64,000 nucleotides of DNA from RBG-16-66-20 sp040752005 (GTDB lineage Bacteria > Pseudomonadota > Gammaproteobacteria > Burkholderiales > SG8-39): positions 65,893 to 129,892 of the forward strand of contig JBFMFX010000009.1 of NCBI GenBank assembly GCA_040752005.1, in the 5' to 3' direction. Shown here one piece after another: positions 1-7,480 of the stretch. Under the pieces are notes generated by a model, which searched no databases, was not told where the DNA came from, and saw nothing but the letters and a program-made list of their open reading frames with translations. Made by a program: the position numbers and the translations under genes. How positions within the stretch are numbered: the stretch's first letter is position 1; each line of letters opens with the position of its first letter.

Positions 1-1658
1 ACTTTTCGGATGTCGGCGCTGGTGGCGCACAGCGCTTCAATACGGCCGAGCTGGCGCAAAACGTGCTGGACCGCCACGCGGCTCGCGCGTTGCGTCAGGG
101 CGAACAAGGCCCTGTCGAGCTGCGCGGCAGCCGAGCGGAATACGCCTGGTGTTTTATCGTCGCGCGCATAGCGTTGCACCTGAGCGAGCCAATCTCGGTG
201 CTCCAGATCGTCGATCAAATCCGCGTCGGCATTGCGCCGAACAGTGACGCGTGCGAGCGGTGTTGCGAGAAACGCTTTTCCAGAACGCATGAGAAAACCG
301 AATCGCTGGAAAGAACGGATCCCGCGGTCTACGCCAAGCCGCGCCACAGCGCGCGCAAAGTCCAATCCGTCGCGCGCCGGCCGTATCCCGAGAGCCGCCC
401 GACCCTCGCTGAAAAGTGCGAATGCCTCTTCGATCGTCCAGAAATCACGCCAAAGCGGCATCCATATCTCGCCGCGCGCGTCGGCGTCGTCGCTCTGCGC
501 CCCAGCGCCTTCGGTGCTCAGTCGGCTGCGCACCGTGAAAGGTGCAGACAGAACCGCGCCGCTCGAAGACTCCAAGCGACGTACCGCCGCTGCTGCGAAA
601 AGCAGCGCACCTTCCAGCATCAGGATGAAATCCCAGGGATTGATGCGCGCATTGCCCTCGAATCCTGAGCTGCCGTTCGGGCCGCCGGCGTTACCCGGAG
701 CGAACTGACCGATGGCGCGATTGTCGAGGGCGGCCACAGGGGTTCCCATCAATGCAGCCTTGAGCAGCGCACCCGCTTCAGGTTGCGCGCCACCGTGGTC
801 GAGGTTCAAAACCTTGGCCAAGTTCTGCATGAAGTTGGCCGTGAAGTCGAGGTTTCCGTCGTTCCCGCCCGTTCCCAGCAATGGCGGGTACTCGGGTTCG
901 CCTTCGGCCAAAACGAGCGATGCATCGACCCACCTCAAGGTCGCGTCTGCGGCGACGTTTCTAAAGTACTGGATGAAAGCATCCTTGACCCTCTCGGGCT
1001 TGTTCTCCGGCGCCTTCGTCAGTCCAAACCTCGCTATGGCATCGCGCGCAATCTTGATGGCTTCGCGGTAGGCGCGGAATCGTGTCGCCGTGGATCGTTC
1101 GATTGCGGCGAGGCTGCGCGTCGCCTCGGTCGGCTGGTCACGCACGCCAGTCTTCTGCCTCTTGCCGGTGACGGGATCACGTTCTTCCAGTTTTCCCTCC
1201 TGGAAATAAAACCCGCTGCCTGCGTTCCATGGCGCAACGATCGGTGTCGGCTCGTACAGCTCTAGAAAGAAGCGAAACAACTCGTCTTCAGTAAATTGCG
1301 TACGCAGCACGAACACATCGTCACGCCAGCAACCGGCTGCATTTCGATCGCCGGCCTGCTCCGCAACGAGCCGCAAGACAGCGAGCGCCTTGAGGTAGGA
1401 GGCCAGTGGTGTCGGTGTGCAACCGAGCAGGATGATTTCATTCCGGCCGCCGCTCGCGGAATAGGTCTGCTGCGGTTCTTCGGCCTGCGGCGCCTTCTCC
1501 CGGCCCGAGGCGGCGCGTGTGCGCTCGGCGTGCGCTGTCAGCCGGTCCAGCGCTTCCAGCCGCTCGCGTAGCGTCAGCGCGCGCCAGCGTCTCAGTTGCT
1601 CGCGGCGGCTGCCGTCGAAGGTAGTTTTCGACCAGTCGATGCGATCCTGCTCGCTCAT
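1..1658 (-). CDS. csx17: Csx17, large subunit of type I-G CRISPR effector (3' part missing)
   Basis: Translating the minus strand from the ATG at 1658 gives 552 uninterrupted codons running off the left edge. Csx17 (Cas8u2) is the presumed large subunit of the type I-G (old I-U) Cascade. After about 75 poorly conserved residues comes the family opening LLGCTPTPLASYLKALAVL (77-95), then PTPIVAPWNAGSGFY (137-151), LGTGGNDGNLDFT (261-273), ARGEIWMPLW (393-402) and LGVDRGI (440-446), all recognisable Csx17 blocks. Family members are roughly 700 residues or more, so about a quarter is outside the window. The start overlaps the nucleotidyltransferase stop as ATGA and has GAGG about ten bases upstream. 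Codon use is less G+C-biased than in the core genes further right. csb1 (cas7), csb2 (cas5/6), cas4-cas1 and cas2 would be expected beyond the edge. Confidence 0.88.
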   Translation of the reverse strand, partial: MSEQDRIDWSKTTFDGSRREQLRRWRALTLRERLEALDRLTAHAERTRAASGREKAPQAEEPQQTYSASGGRNEIILLGCTPTPLASYLKALAVLRLVAEQAGDRNAAGCWRDDVFVLRTQFTEDELFRFFLELYEPTPIVAPWNAGSGFYFQEGKLEERDPVTGKRQKTGVRDQPTEATRSLAAIERSTATRFRAYREAIKIARDAIARFGLTKAPENKPERVKDAFIQYFRNVAADATLRWVDASLVLAEGEPEYPPLLGTGGNDGNLDFTANFMQNLAKVLNLDHGGAQPEAGALLKAALMGTPVAALDNRAIGQFAPGNAGGPNGSSGFEGNARINPWDFILMLEGALLFAAAAVRRLESSSGAVLSAPFTVRSRLSTEGAGAQSDDADARGEIWMPLWRDFWTIEEAFALFSEGRAALGIRPARDGLDFARAVARLGVDRGIRSFQRFGFLMRSGKAFLATPLARVTVRRNADADLIDDLEHRDWLAQVQRYARDDKTPGVFRSAAAQLDRALFALTQRASRVAVQHVLRQLGRIEALCATSADIRK

Positions 1659-2164
1659 GGTCCGACCTCGTTATCGAGAATCCAGCGCAGATGCTGAATG
1701 TCGTCCAGGTCACGCGGCCTGCCGGCTGCCTCCTTCATCTGGATCAGAGTAGGGAGGGAAACGAACCGTACGGGCAGCCCGGGTGCGATCTCGCCCTGGA
1801 GCGCCTTCCCGATCTCCTGGTGAAAATCGAACGGCTCGTACACGAACACATCCACCGAAGTCTCGGGATGATTGTCGCTGAAGAAATTGAGCACCCGCAT
1901 GCCCTTTTCCTTGACCCAGCGACGCCGCTGCGCCTCGCTGGCGAACTGGTCTGCGGAAATGGGCACGCTCGGGCGATAACCGATCCTAGCAAGAGCAGCG
2001 AATGCTGCGACGACATTGTCGGCGTCTAGGGCGACGACGAGATCGATATCGGCAGTGAAGCGAACATAGCCGTGGGCGTTCACCGCCAGACCGCCCGCCA
2101 CGAGATAGCGCACGCCGGCCTCGTTGAGCGCCTTGGTCACTGCCTCGAATGCGTCGAGCCTCAT
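1655..2164 (-). CDS. Minimal nucleotidyltransferase embedded between cas3 and csx17
   Basis: A 169-residue protein of the AbiEii/MNT/DUF6036-like nucleotidyltransferase class. The active site looks intact: GG at 24-25, TADIDLV with the paired aspartates D39 and D41, and a third aspartate D105 in SVDVFVY. Enzymes of this fold transfer NMP groups to proteins, tRNA or small molecules; the substrate here cannot be read from sequence. The ATG overlaps the cas3 stop (ATGA, 2161-2164) and its stop overlaps the csx17 start (ATGA, 1655-1658), so it is almost certainly translated with the cas genes. It is not a standard type I-G component. No HEPN partner, as found in MNT/HEPN toxin-antitoxin pairs, is visible next to it. 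It could be an accessory effector, a toxin or antitoxin, or a passenger. Confidence 0.85.
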   Translation of the reverse strand: MRLDAFEAVTKALNEAGVRYLVAGGLAVNAHGYVRFTADIDLVVALDADNVVAAFAALARIGYRPSVPISADQFASEAQRRRWVKEKGMRVLNFFSDNHPETSVDVFVYEPFDFHQEIGKALQGEIAPGLPVRFVSLPTLIQMKEAAGRPRDLDDIQHLRWILDNEVGP

Positions 2165-4707
2165 GCCTGCTCCTTGCGTGTGGCGCGCCAGTCGGCGATG
2201 CGCACCAGAGCTTCCAGCCACGCGAGCCGAAACGGCCCGAGATCGGCGAGCAGGCGACGCGTGCGTGTGGTCCACGACGGCCCCTGCGCGCTTTCGCCCA
2301 AGCGCATCAAATCCAGGCTCAGCTTGGTCTCCTGAAAGACCGTGCCATCCATGAACGTCACTTGCGGCAGCACATCCCCGTCCCATACGCCCCGCGCGAA
2401 CAGGCGGCCGTCCCGTGGCTCGGTTTCGTCCGGCAGGGCGCGCAGCGAGAGCCGTACCTTGCCGTGGTGGGCGGCGATCAGATAGGCGATCAGGTTGATC
2501 CGTGGGTCGTCGGCGTACCGCTGTGCATGCAGCCAGGCAAGCGCCGACGCCAGTTCGTGCCGGAAATGCTTGCGCTCGATCTCGCGCTCGCCGTCACGCA
2601 CGACGTAGCGGGGTCGCCGCGGCTTCCTGTCTGCTATGCGCCCAGCCTTGGCCCAGAAGCCTTCGCCAAGCTCGGCGCCAGTTCCTTGGCGGTGCGCCTC
2701 GCGCAGCATCGCGTCGAAGGCATCGTGCGCCTTGCCGAGATCGTGCCAGCGAGCCGCGTTCGTGACTGCATCCGCATCTTCCCCGTGGATCAGTAGCGCC
2801 TCGCAAAGGCGGCGCGCCTCCTCCTCGACATCGGCGAGATGCCGGGAAAGCGGGATCGCACGTTGCAACAGGCTGCGCGGATCGGCACCATAGCCCTCGG
2901 GTTCCTCGCTGCTCTGGCCGTTGGAGACGAGCGGTTCGACCCGGCCGTTCTCTGTGGCGGAAAAACCGAGATCGGGGCGGTATCCGCCCGCCTCGACGCT
3001 CAACATCAGAATCAGTCCGGGGCGCAGCCGATCGTTCTTGCCATGTCGCTGCCAGCGGCGCAGCAGCGGATCCCAGCGCCAAGCCTGCCCTGCCTCCAGC
3101 CTGCCGAGCAACGCCGGCACCGCATCCTTGCCGATGCTCGCGCGGCAGAGTTCGTCCCGGGTCGGCGGCGGTTGCATCGGATCGTTCGGGTCAGCGCCAA
3201 AATCGCGCCAGAAGAGCAGGGCGTCCGCATCGTCGGCGTCGCGCACGTACGGCGCGATGTCCACGTCGAACCCAGAGAGGTCGGGGTCGGTGTTATAGAG
3301 ATCCAAGAAATCCTTGCGCCGGATGACTGGATGGAGCGGCGCCTGGTCATCCGCGGGCGGCAGAGCAGCCGGGCTCGCGCTCGCAAGTTTGACCAACTTT
3401 TCGCGCGCTGCCTTCAGCGCTCCGGAATCATACGGACGCGAAACCTCCGCATCGCCGGCAAGGTCGATCCAGATTACTTCGGCACCGCCGTGGTCGTTAC
3501 ACTCACCATAGCGGTTACAGCGGCCGAAGCGCTGCACCAGCGAAGACCACGGCGCGAGTTCCGTGTAGAGGGTGCGACTGGTCATATCCACTCCGGCTTC
3601 GACCGCCTGCGTGGCGATGACGATGCGTCCGGCGGCAGGCACTGGTGCGGTCAGGCGCGCTTCGCGGTCCCGGCGATCTGGACCACGGAAGCGTGAATGC
3701 ACGAGCACCAACTCCGGGCCGGAATCGCCGGCCGCGGTGACGGAACCGGTCTGTTTGCCGTTTGCCCGGCCACGGCCGGTCTGTAGCGCGCGATACACGG
3801 CCTGGGCACGCTCGACCGTGTTGAGGATGACCAGCGTGGTGCTCCCCGCAAGATGCGCCTTGCGCACGCGCTCGGCAAGCGCCGCGGCATACTCGCCAAC
3901 CTGACTTTTGCTGATGCCCTCGAGCGACACGTCGCAGCGCCGCAGCCGTTTTACGGCCTCGCGGCGCTTGCGAACCGCGGAGTCCCGGCGCCCCTGCGCC
4001 GAGAGCTGGTGCGCGCCGAGCTTCTGCACGTCGTTGAAGTCAACGGTGGCGAGCCAGTCGCGCGCGAGCGTCGCCGACACCCACAGGCTGCGGCTCGGTG
4101 TCGGCACCCCGAGTGCTCGCCGAAACGCCTCGAGCTGCGCGCTGGTCGGCAGGCCCGGCCCCATCAATTGCACTTCGTCGAACACCCAGAACGCGTCGTT
4201 GTGCAGCAGCGCGAAGTGCACTGGCCACTGGTAACGGCTCATGCCGTAGCCGCGCATCAGCGCGCGCGACAGCAGCATATCCTGCGTGCCGATCAGGATC
4301 ATGTCTTCTTCGGGGTGTTCCGCCCAGATGGCTTTCTCGACGTCTTCGGAGCCGCCCATCAGCAGGTGCACCGATACCCTGCCTTCACCCGGCTCACCGC
4401 GGATCCCGAGGTTCGCGAGCCAGTCGCTCACGTTGCGATGCGTCTGCTCGACCAGCACCCGCATCGGCAGGCAGTAAACGAGCCGGCGCGGCGTATCTGC
4501 ATCCGGCTCGTGCGCGCGGCCGCCGGCACGCCAGCCGCGCTTCCACAACCACGCGAGGACGACGGCCGCGGTCTTGCCGAGACCGGTTGGCACCTCGAGC
4601 AAATCCGGCCATGGTTCTTTCGCGAGACGGCGCTGGTACTCATATGCGTGAAGGTGCTGGTTCGCCTGCCTGTCGAGCGCCTGCCGGAAGAAAGTGTCGT
4701 AGTCCAT
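2161..4707 (-). CDS. cas3: Cas3 helicase-nuclease, type I-G architecture (C-terminal HD)
   Basis: DNA-degrading helicase/nuclease recruited by type I Cascade. Numbering is from a GTG at 4710, which directly precedes the ATG at 4707. Walker A PTGLGKT lies at 41-47, the DEAD-type box DEVQ at 178-181, SATLA at 212-216, motif VI QRFGRCNR at 393-400, and the HD nuclease motif HD at 656-657 in RWHDLGKAH. Further metal-ligand histidines are in RKHFRHE and AAHHGK (about 713-750). HD following rather than preceding the helicase is diagnostic of type I-G Cas3 and agrees with the downstream csx17. The length of about 848 residues is normal. It is the first cas gene on this strand; no array or clear promoter was found in the gap upstream. 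No strong ribosome binding site separates GTG 4710 from ATG 4707. Confidence 0.93.
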   Translation of the reverse strand: MDYDTFFRQALDRQANQHLHAYEYQRRLAKEPWPDLLEVPTGLGKTAAVVLAWLWKRGWRAGGRAHEPDADTPRRLVYCLPMRVLVEQTHRNVSDWLANLGIRGEPGEGRVSVHLLMGGSEDVEKAIWAEHPEEDMILIGTQDMLLSRALMRGYGMSRYQWPVHFALLHNDAFWVFDEVQLMGPGLPTSAQLEAFRRALGVPTPSRSLWVSATLARDWLATVDFNDVQKLGAHQLSAQGRRDSAVRKRREAVKRLRRCDVSLEGISKSQVGEYAAALAERVRKAHLAGSTTLVILNTVERAQAVYRALQTGRGRANGKQTGSVTAAGDSGPELVLVHSRFRGPDRRDREARLTAPVPAAGRIVIATQAVEAGVDMTSRTLYTELAPWSSLVQRFGRCNRYGECNDHGGAEVIWIDLAGDAEVSRPYDSGALKAAREKLVKLASASPAALPPADDQAPLHPVIRRKDFLDLYNTDPDLSGFDVDIAPYVRDADDADALLFWRDFGADPNDPMQPPPTRDELCRASIGKDAVPALLGRLEAGQAWRWDPLLRRWQRHGKNDRLRPGLILMLSVEAGGYRPDLGFSATENGRVEPLVSNGQSSEEPEGYGADPRSLLQRAIPLSRHLADVEEEARRLCEALLIHGEDADAVTNAARWHDLGKAHDAFDAMLREAHRQGTGAELGEGFWAKAGRIADRKPRRPRYVVRDGEREIERKHFRHELASALAWLHAQRYADDPRINLIAYLIAAHHGKVRLSLRALPDETEPRDGRLFARGVWDGDVLPQVTFMDGTVFQETKLSLDLMRLGESAQGPSWTTRTRRLLADLGPFRLAWLEALVRIADWRATRKEQA

Positions 4708-4710
4708 CAC

Positions 4711-5433
4711 GGAAGTCCCGGCGACCTTGGGTTATTCGGTTTCGCCCTCGGGTGCAGGCTCGGCTGCCGGTGCTTTGGCTGCGTCGGGCCGAGGGTCGAG
4801 TGCGCGTGCGCCTGCGAGCATCGTCGGAGCCCGGTGCCGCGGCGAAAGGCGGCGCGAGTGCGTGTTGCGCCCCTGCAGAGTTCTGCGGGGAAGCATCGCA
4901 CGATGGCGCTCGAGGTGGCTCCGTGCGCGCTGCCTCGCCGCAGGCGAGGGCTCGGACGCCCGCTGCGCCGCCTCTCCGGTACCGCGCCCCTGTTCGGGGT
5001 GCCGCGATGTACGCGCGAAGACCGAATCGCAATCCTCCCTTGCGCCAGTGGCTGCTGCCGCGGATTGTCGAGCCGGGCAGTCTTAAATGGCGATCGCGCC
5101 CACGGGCAGTGTATCGGCGGGCTGCGGGGCGGCCAAGGCGCAGTGCAATAAGGGATTTCGCGCGGCGTCCATCGCGTTTCGAGATCGCTCGGCGCGTGCG
5201 CGGCGCGGGGCGATGTCCGAAAGTTGCGCGCGGCGGGTGTCGCCTCGTCTGTTCGGTCTCGCCAGCGCCGGGCGAAGCGGCGGGCGGCGCGGCTTGCCGG
5301 CGTGGAGATTTGCGCCCTTGGCGCCGGCCGCCGGAGCGGCGGCTCGATGGGCCCGCGCGCGGGCCGCTCGCCGATCGTCGGTCCGCTGCCGGGCCGAGGC
5401 GTGGCGCGAACCGGAGCGGGCGCGGTGCCATCG
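4711..5433. other. 723-base stretch without a convincing gene between fic-like gene and cas3
   Basis: All reading frames here give Arg/Pro/Ala-rich translations with no recognisable domain, typical of frames that stay open only because the G+C content is high. I found no direct repeats spaced like a CRISPR array. A perfect 16-base G+C palindrome lies at 5350-5365, but it has no T-run and no clear role. The stretch must hold the cas3 leader and promoter. It may also be a remnant of a decayed gene or the junction of an acquired segment. Confidence 0.5.
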
Positions 5434-6021
5434 TCATTCGATGCCGGCCCGGGAGCACCACGCCGCCTCCAGGCGCTCGCGCCAGAGATTGGCGAGCGGC
5501 GCGGGATCCCCGCGGTCGTGCGCGCGTAGCGCCGCGAGGTATCGCTCGCGCGCGGCGGCGCTGAGCGGGGCCAGTTGCACCGGCGGCAGGCCGAGGCGGC
5601 GCAGGATCTCGCGCAGCCACAGGCGCGTCGCGCGGCCGTTGAACGCGGCGAACGGCCGGATGAAGAGGAGCCTTCCCTCGGCAAAGGCTAGGGCGTCGAA
5701 CGGTGCGCCGCCCGCCCGCGCATCGAGCCGCGCCCGCAGATCGCGGCAGTACTCGTTCACGAGCGCGGGCACGAGCGTGAAATCGGGCGGCGGATGCGGC
5801 TCGCGGGGGAAGTTCGCGCCGCGCCAGCCCGCGAGCGGCGGCGCGACGCCGGCGCACAGGCACGCGTGCAGCTCGAGAAGCAGCAGCTCGTCGAGCGCGG
5901 CGCGCGCGAACGCGCCTTCCTCGATGCGGCGCATCAGATCGAGCATGTTGCAGGCGAGCCGCGCCGCAAGCTCGCGATCGCCGGCCTTTTCGAACACGCC
6001 GCCGAGCATGCCGCGCGCCAC
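5434..6021 (-). CDS. Fic/DOC-fold protein with degenerate catalytic motif
   Basis: 195 residues from a GTG at 6021; an ATG at 6009 is an alternative. The C-terminal half resembles Fic AMP-transferases of the HPFxDFNGRxxR subtype. Here the motif reads RPFAAFNGRATR (122-133): the catalytic histidine is Arg122 and the metal-binding acid is Ala126, while Asn128, Arg130 and Arg133 remain. Canonical AMPylation is therefore unlikely; a binding or regulatory role, or early decay, is more plausible. The frame is intact over the whole domain. It lies 25 bases downstream of the WYL regulator on the same strand, so the two are probably co-transcribed, heading towards the cas operon. Confidence 0.72.
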   Translation of the reverse strand: MARGMLGGVFEKAGDRELAARLACNMLDLMRRIEEGAFARAALDELLLLELHACLCAGVAPPLAGWRGANFPREPHPPPDFTLVPALVNEYCRDLRARLDARAGGAPFDALAFAEGRLLFIRPFAAFNGRATRLWLREILRRLGLPPVQLAPLSAAARERYLAALRAHDRGDPAPLANLWRERLEAAWCSRAGIE

Positions 6022-6046
6022 TCTCAGGCGGCGATAGCGGCGCGCT

Positions 6047-7021
6047 TCAGCCCTCCGGATAGTGCTCGAGGGCGCGCCGCAACTGCGCCGCGACCGCCTT
6101 GCGCAGCGCGGGCGGCGAGACGACTTCCACGCCGGCGCCGTGGCGCAGGATGTCCATGACCAGCTCGCGCTCGTCGCGGTAGGGCAGCGTCAGCTCGAAG
6201 CTGCCGTCGGTGCGGTACTGCCCGACCTGCTCCGGATGCCAGCGCTCGTCGGCCACCCAGCGCGCCCGCTCGGGCGAGAAGCGCAGCACCGCGTGCCGGC
6301 TCGCGCGCCCGGCGAAGATGCCGTAGCTGGAGGCGAAGTGCTCGCGCAGGTCCTGCTCGGGCACTTCCTGCGCCGGCCGGTCGAGTTCGCGCGCCGCGTG
6401 GATGCGGTCCACGGAAAAGATGCGCAGGCCGTTGCGCAGATGGCACCAGGCGTCCAGATACCAGTTGTCGCGGTAGTGAACGAGGTGCTGCGGCGAGACC
6501 TCGCGCTCGGTGGATTCGTCGCGGCTGCGGGAGCGGTAGGCGATCGCCAGGCGCCGGCGCTGCAGCGTCGCGCTCGCGAGCGTGCGAAAGTGCGCGCCGG
6601 CGCTGCGCGCGCCGATCGGCAGCACGCGGATGCGGCGCGGCGCCTCCGAAAGGCCGAGGCGCCGGTGCGCGACCAGCTCAGCGACCCGCCGGGCGATCGG
6701 CTGCAGGTGCTCGGCGAGCAGGCCCGGCTCCAGTTGCTCGAGCAGCCGCTCGAAGACGGCGAGCGCCTGCAGTTCTTTTGCGTTGAACCACAGGCCGGGC
6801 AGCTCGTACGGGCCATCGCCCGGCGCCTGCGTGTAGAGGTAGCCGCCGCGCTCGGGCTGGAACGCCACCGGCGCACCGAGATAGTCGCGCAGCACCCTGA
6901 GCAGCCGGTACGCGCTCGGCCGGGAGCACTCCAGCCGCTCCATGATGGTCTCGATCGGTACCCCCGTCCTGCGCCCGGCGAGCAGCCGGTGCAGCTCGTA
7001 GATCCGGTCGAACTTGTCCAC
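6047..7021 (-). CDS. WYL-domain transcriptional regulator
   Basis: 324 residues from a GTG start. An N-terminal winged helix-turn-helix of DeoR/YafY type (about 1-60, with the recognition helix around RPSAYRLLRVL) is followed by the WYL domain, whose signature Trp187-Tyr188-Leu189 sits in DNWYLDAW. The tail is the WCX extension. WYL proteins sense ligands, probably nucleic-acid fragments or nucleotides, and often control CRISPR-Cas and other defence loci. It stands upstream of the degenerate Fic gene and, beyond a gap, the type I-G operon, all on the minus strand, so regulation of the cas genes is a reasonable but untested inference. Confidence 0.88.
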   Translation of the reverse strand: MDKFDRIYELHRLLAGRRTGVPIETIMERLECSRPSAYRLLRVLRDYLGAPVAFQPERGGYLYTQAPGDGPYELPGLWFNAKELQALAVFERLLEQLEPGLLAEHLQPIARRVAELVAHRRLGLSEAPRRIRVLPIGARSAGAHFRTLASATLQRRRLAIAYRSRSRDESTEREVSPQHLVHYRDNWYLDAWCHLRNGLRIFSVDRIHAARELDRPAQEVPEQDLREHFASSYGIFAGRASRHAVLRFSPERARWVADERWHPEQVGQYRTDGSFELTLPYRDERELVMDILRHGAGVEVVSPPALRKAVAAQLRRALEHYPEG

Positions 7022-7110
7022 GCGGCGAGTTTACGCCACGCGCCGCTAGCGCAGATGCGCGGAACGCCGCAGCCGTCGCGCTCGTCGGGCGCGCGCCAGC
7101 GGCAGCCTTT

Positions 7111-7125
7111 GCGCCCTGCGGGCGC
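7111..7125 (-). terminator. Short G+C hairpin at the end of the XRE gene
   Basis: GCGCCC at 7111-7116 and GGGCGC at 7120-7125 form a six-base stem with a three-base loop, touching the XRE stop codon. No T-run follows on the minus strand, so this is at best a weak terminator or a transcript-end hairpin. Confidence 0.25.
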
Positions 7126-7412
7126 TAGCGCCGCTTGCGGGACGGGCGCGGGCGTGTGGCGCGGTACTCGCGCTCGACATCCCTCAGCAGGGCATGCGGC
7201 TCGCCCTCGATCGCGCGCATGAAGTGCAGGAATTCGACCACGTCCAGGCGCCGCTCGCCCGACTCGGCCTTCGAGACGTAGGACTGCGGCTTGCCGAGGC
7301 GCCGCGCCAGTTCCTGCTGCGTGATGCCGCGCGCCTGCCGCGCGGCCCGCATCCGGGCGAGCAGCGCGCGATACAGCGGCGAATGGGTGGAGCGCAAGGT
7401 CGGCAACCGCAA
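7125..7412 (-). CDS. XRE-family helix-turn-helix regulator
   Basis: A single-domain DNA-binding protein of 95 residues from a TTG at 7412. The Cro/C1 helix-turn-helix (about 20-75) contains RGITQQELARRLGKPQSYVSK and GERRLDVVEF, the pattern of a widespread stand-alone XRE family. The TTG is chosen because it keeps the conserved leader RSTHSPLYRALLA; an internal ATG at 7352 would cut into the first helix. It is transcribed away from the GGDEF gene. A perfect 17-base palindrome lies in the intergenic space, so autorepression and control of the divergent gene are likely. No toxin partner such as HipA or RelE is adjacent. Confidence 0.8.
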   Translation of the reverse strand: MRLPTLRSTHSPLYRALLARMRAARQARGITQQELARRLGKPQSYVSKAESGERRLDVVEFLHFMRAIEGEPHALLRDVEREYRATRPRPSRKRR

Positions 7413-7450
7413 CAGGACTTGGCCGGCTACGTCTAGACCCGTTTTGCCGT

Positions 7451-7467
7451 TATCCCAACTTGGGATA
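7451..7467. promoter_or_regulatory. Perfect 8-1-8 palindrome, probable XRE operator
   Basis: TATCCCAA, one base C, then TTGGGATA: a perfect inverted repeat in an otherwise G+C-rich sequence. It sits 39 bases upstream of the XRE start and 14 bases before the GGDEF ATG. The outer arms TATCC/GGATA resemble the HipB operator (TATCC-N8-GGATA) with one base less between arms. Position and symmetry suit binding by an XRE dimer; binding itself is inference. Confidence 0.65.
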
Positions 7468-7480
7468 TGCTGCGCGGCGC

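Noticed and set aside
5350..5365. Perfect 16-base palindrome GGCCCGCGCGCGGGCC
   Set aside because: Pure G+C alternation is expected by chance in this genome, and no promoter, T-run or gene end is next to it.
4711..5433. Possible CRISPR array next to cas3
   Set aside because: No direct repeats of about 30 to 37 bases with regular spacing could be found by reading; the array is more likely near cas1-cas2 beyond the left edge.
4640..5863. Arg/Pro-rich minus-strand frame between cas3 and fic-like gene
   Set aside because: Composition is that of a shadow frame; it overlaps both the cas3 start and the Fic domain in another phase and has no recognisable motif.
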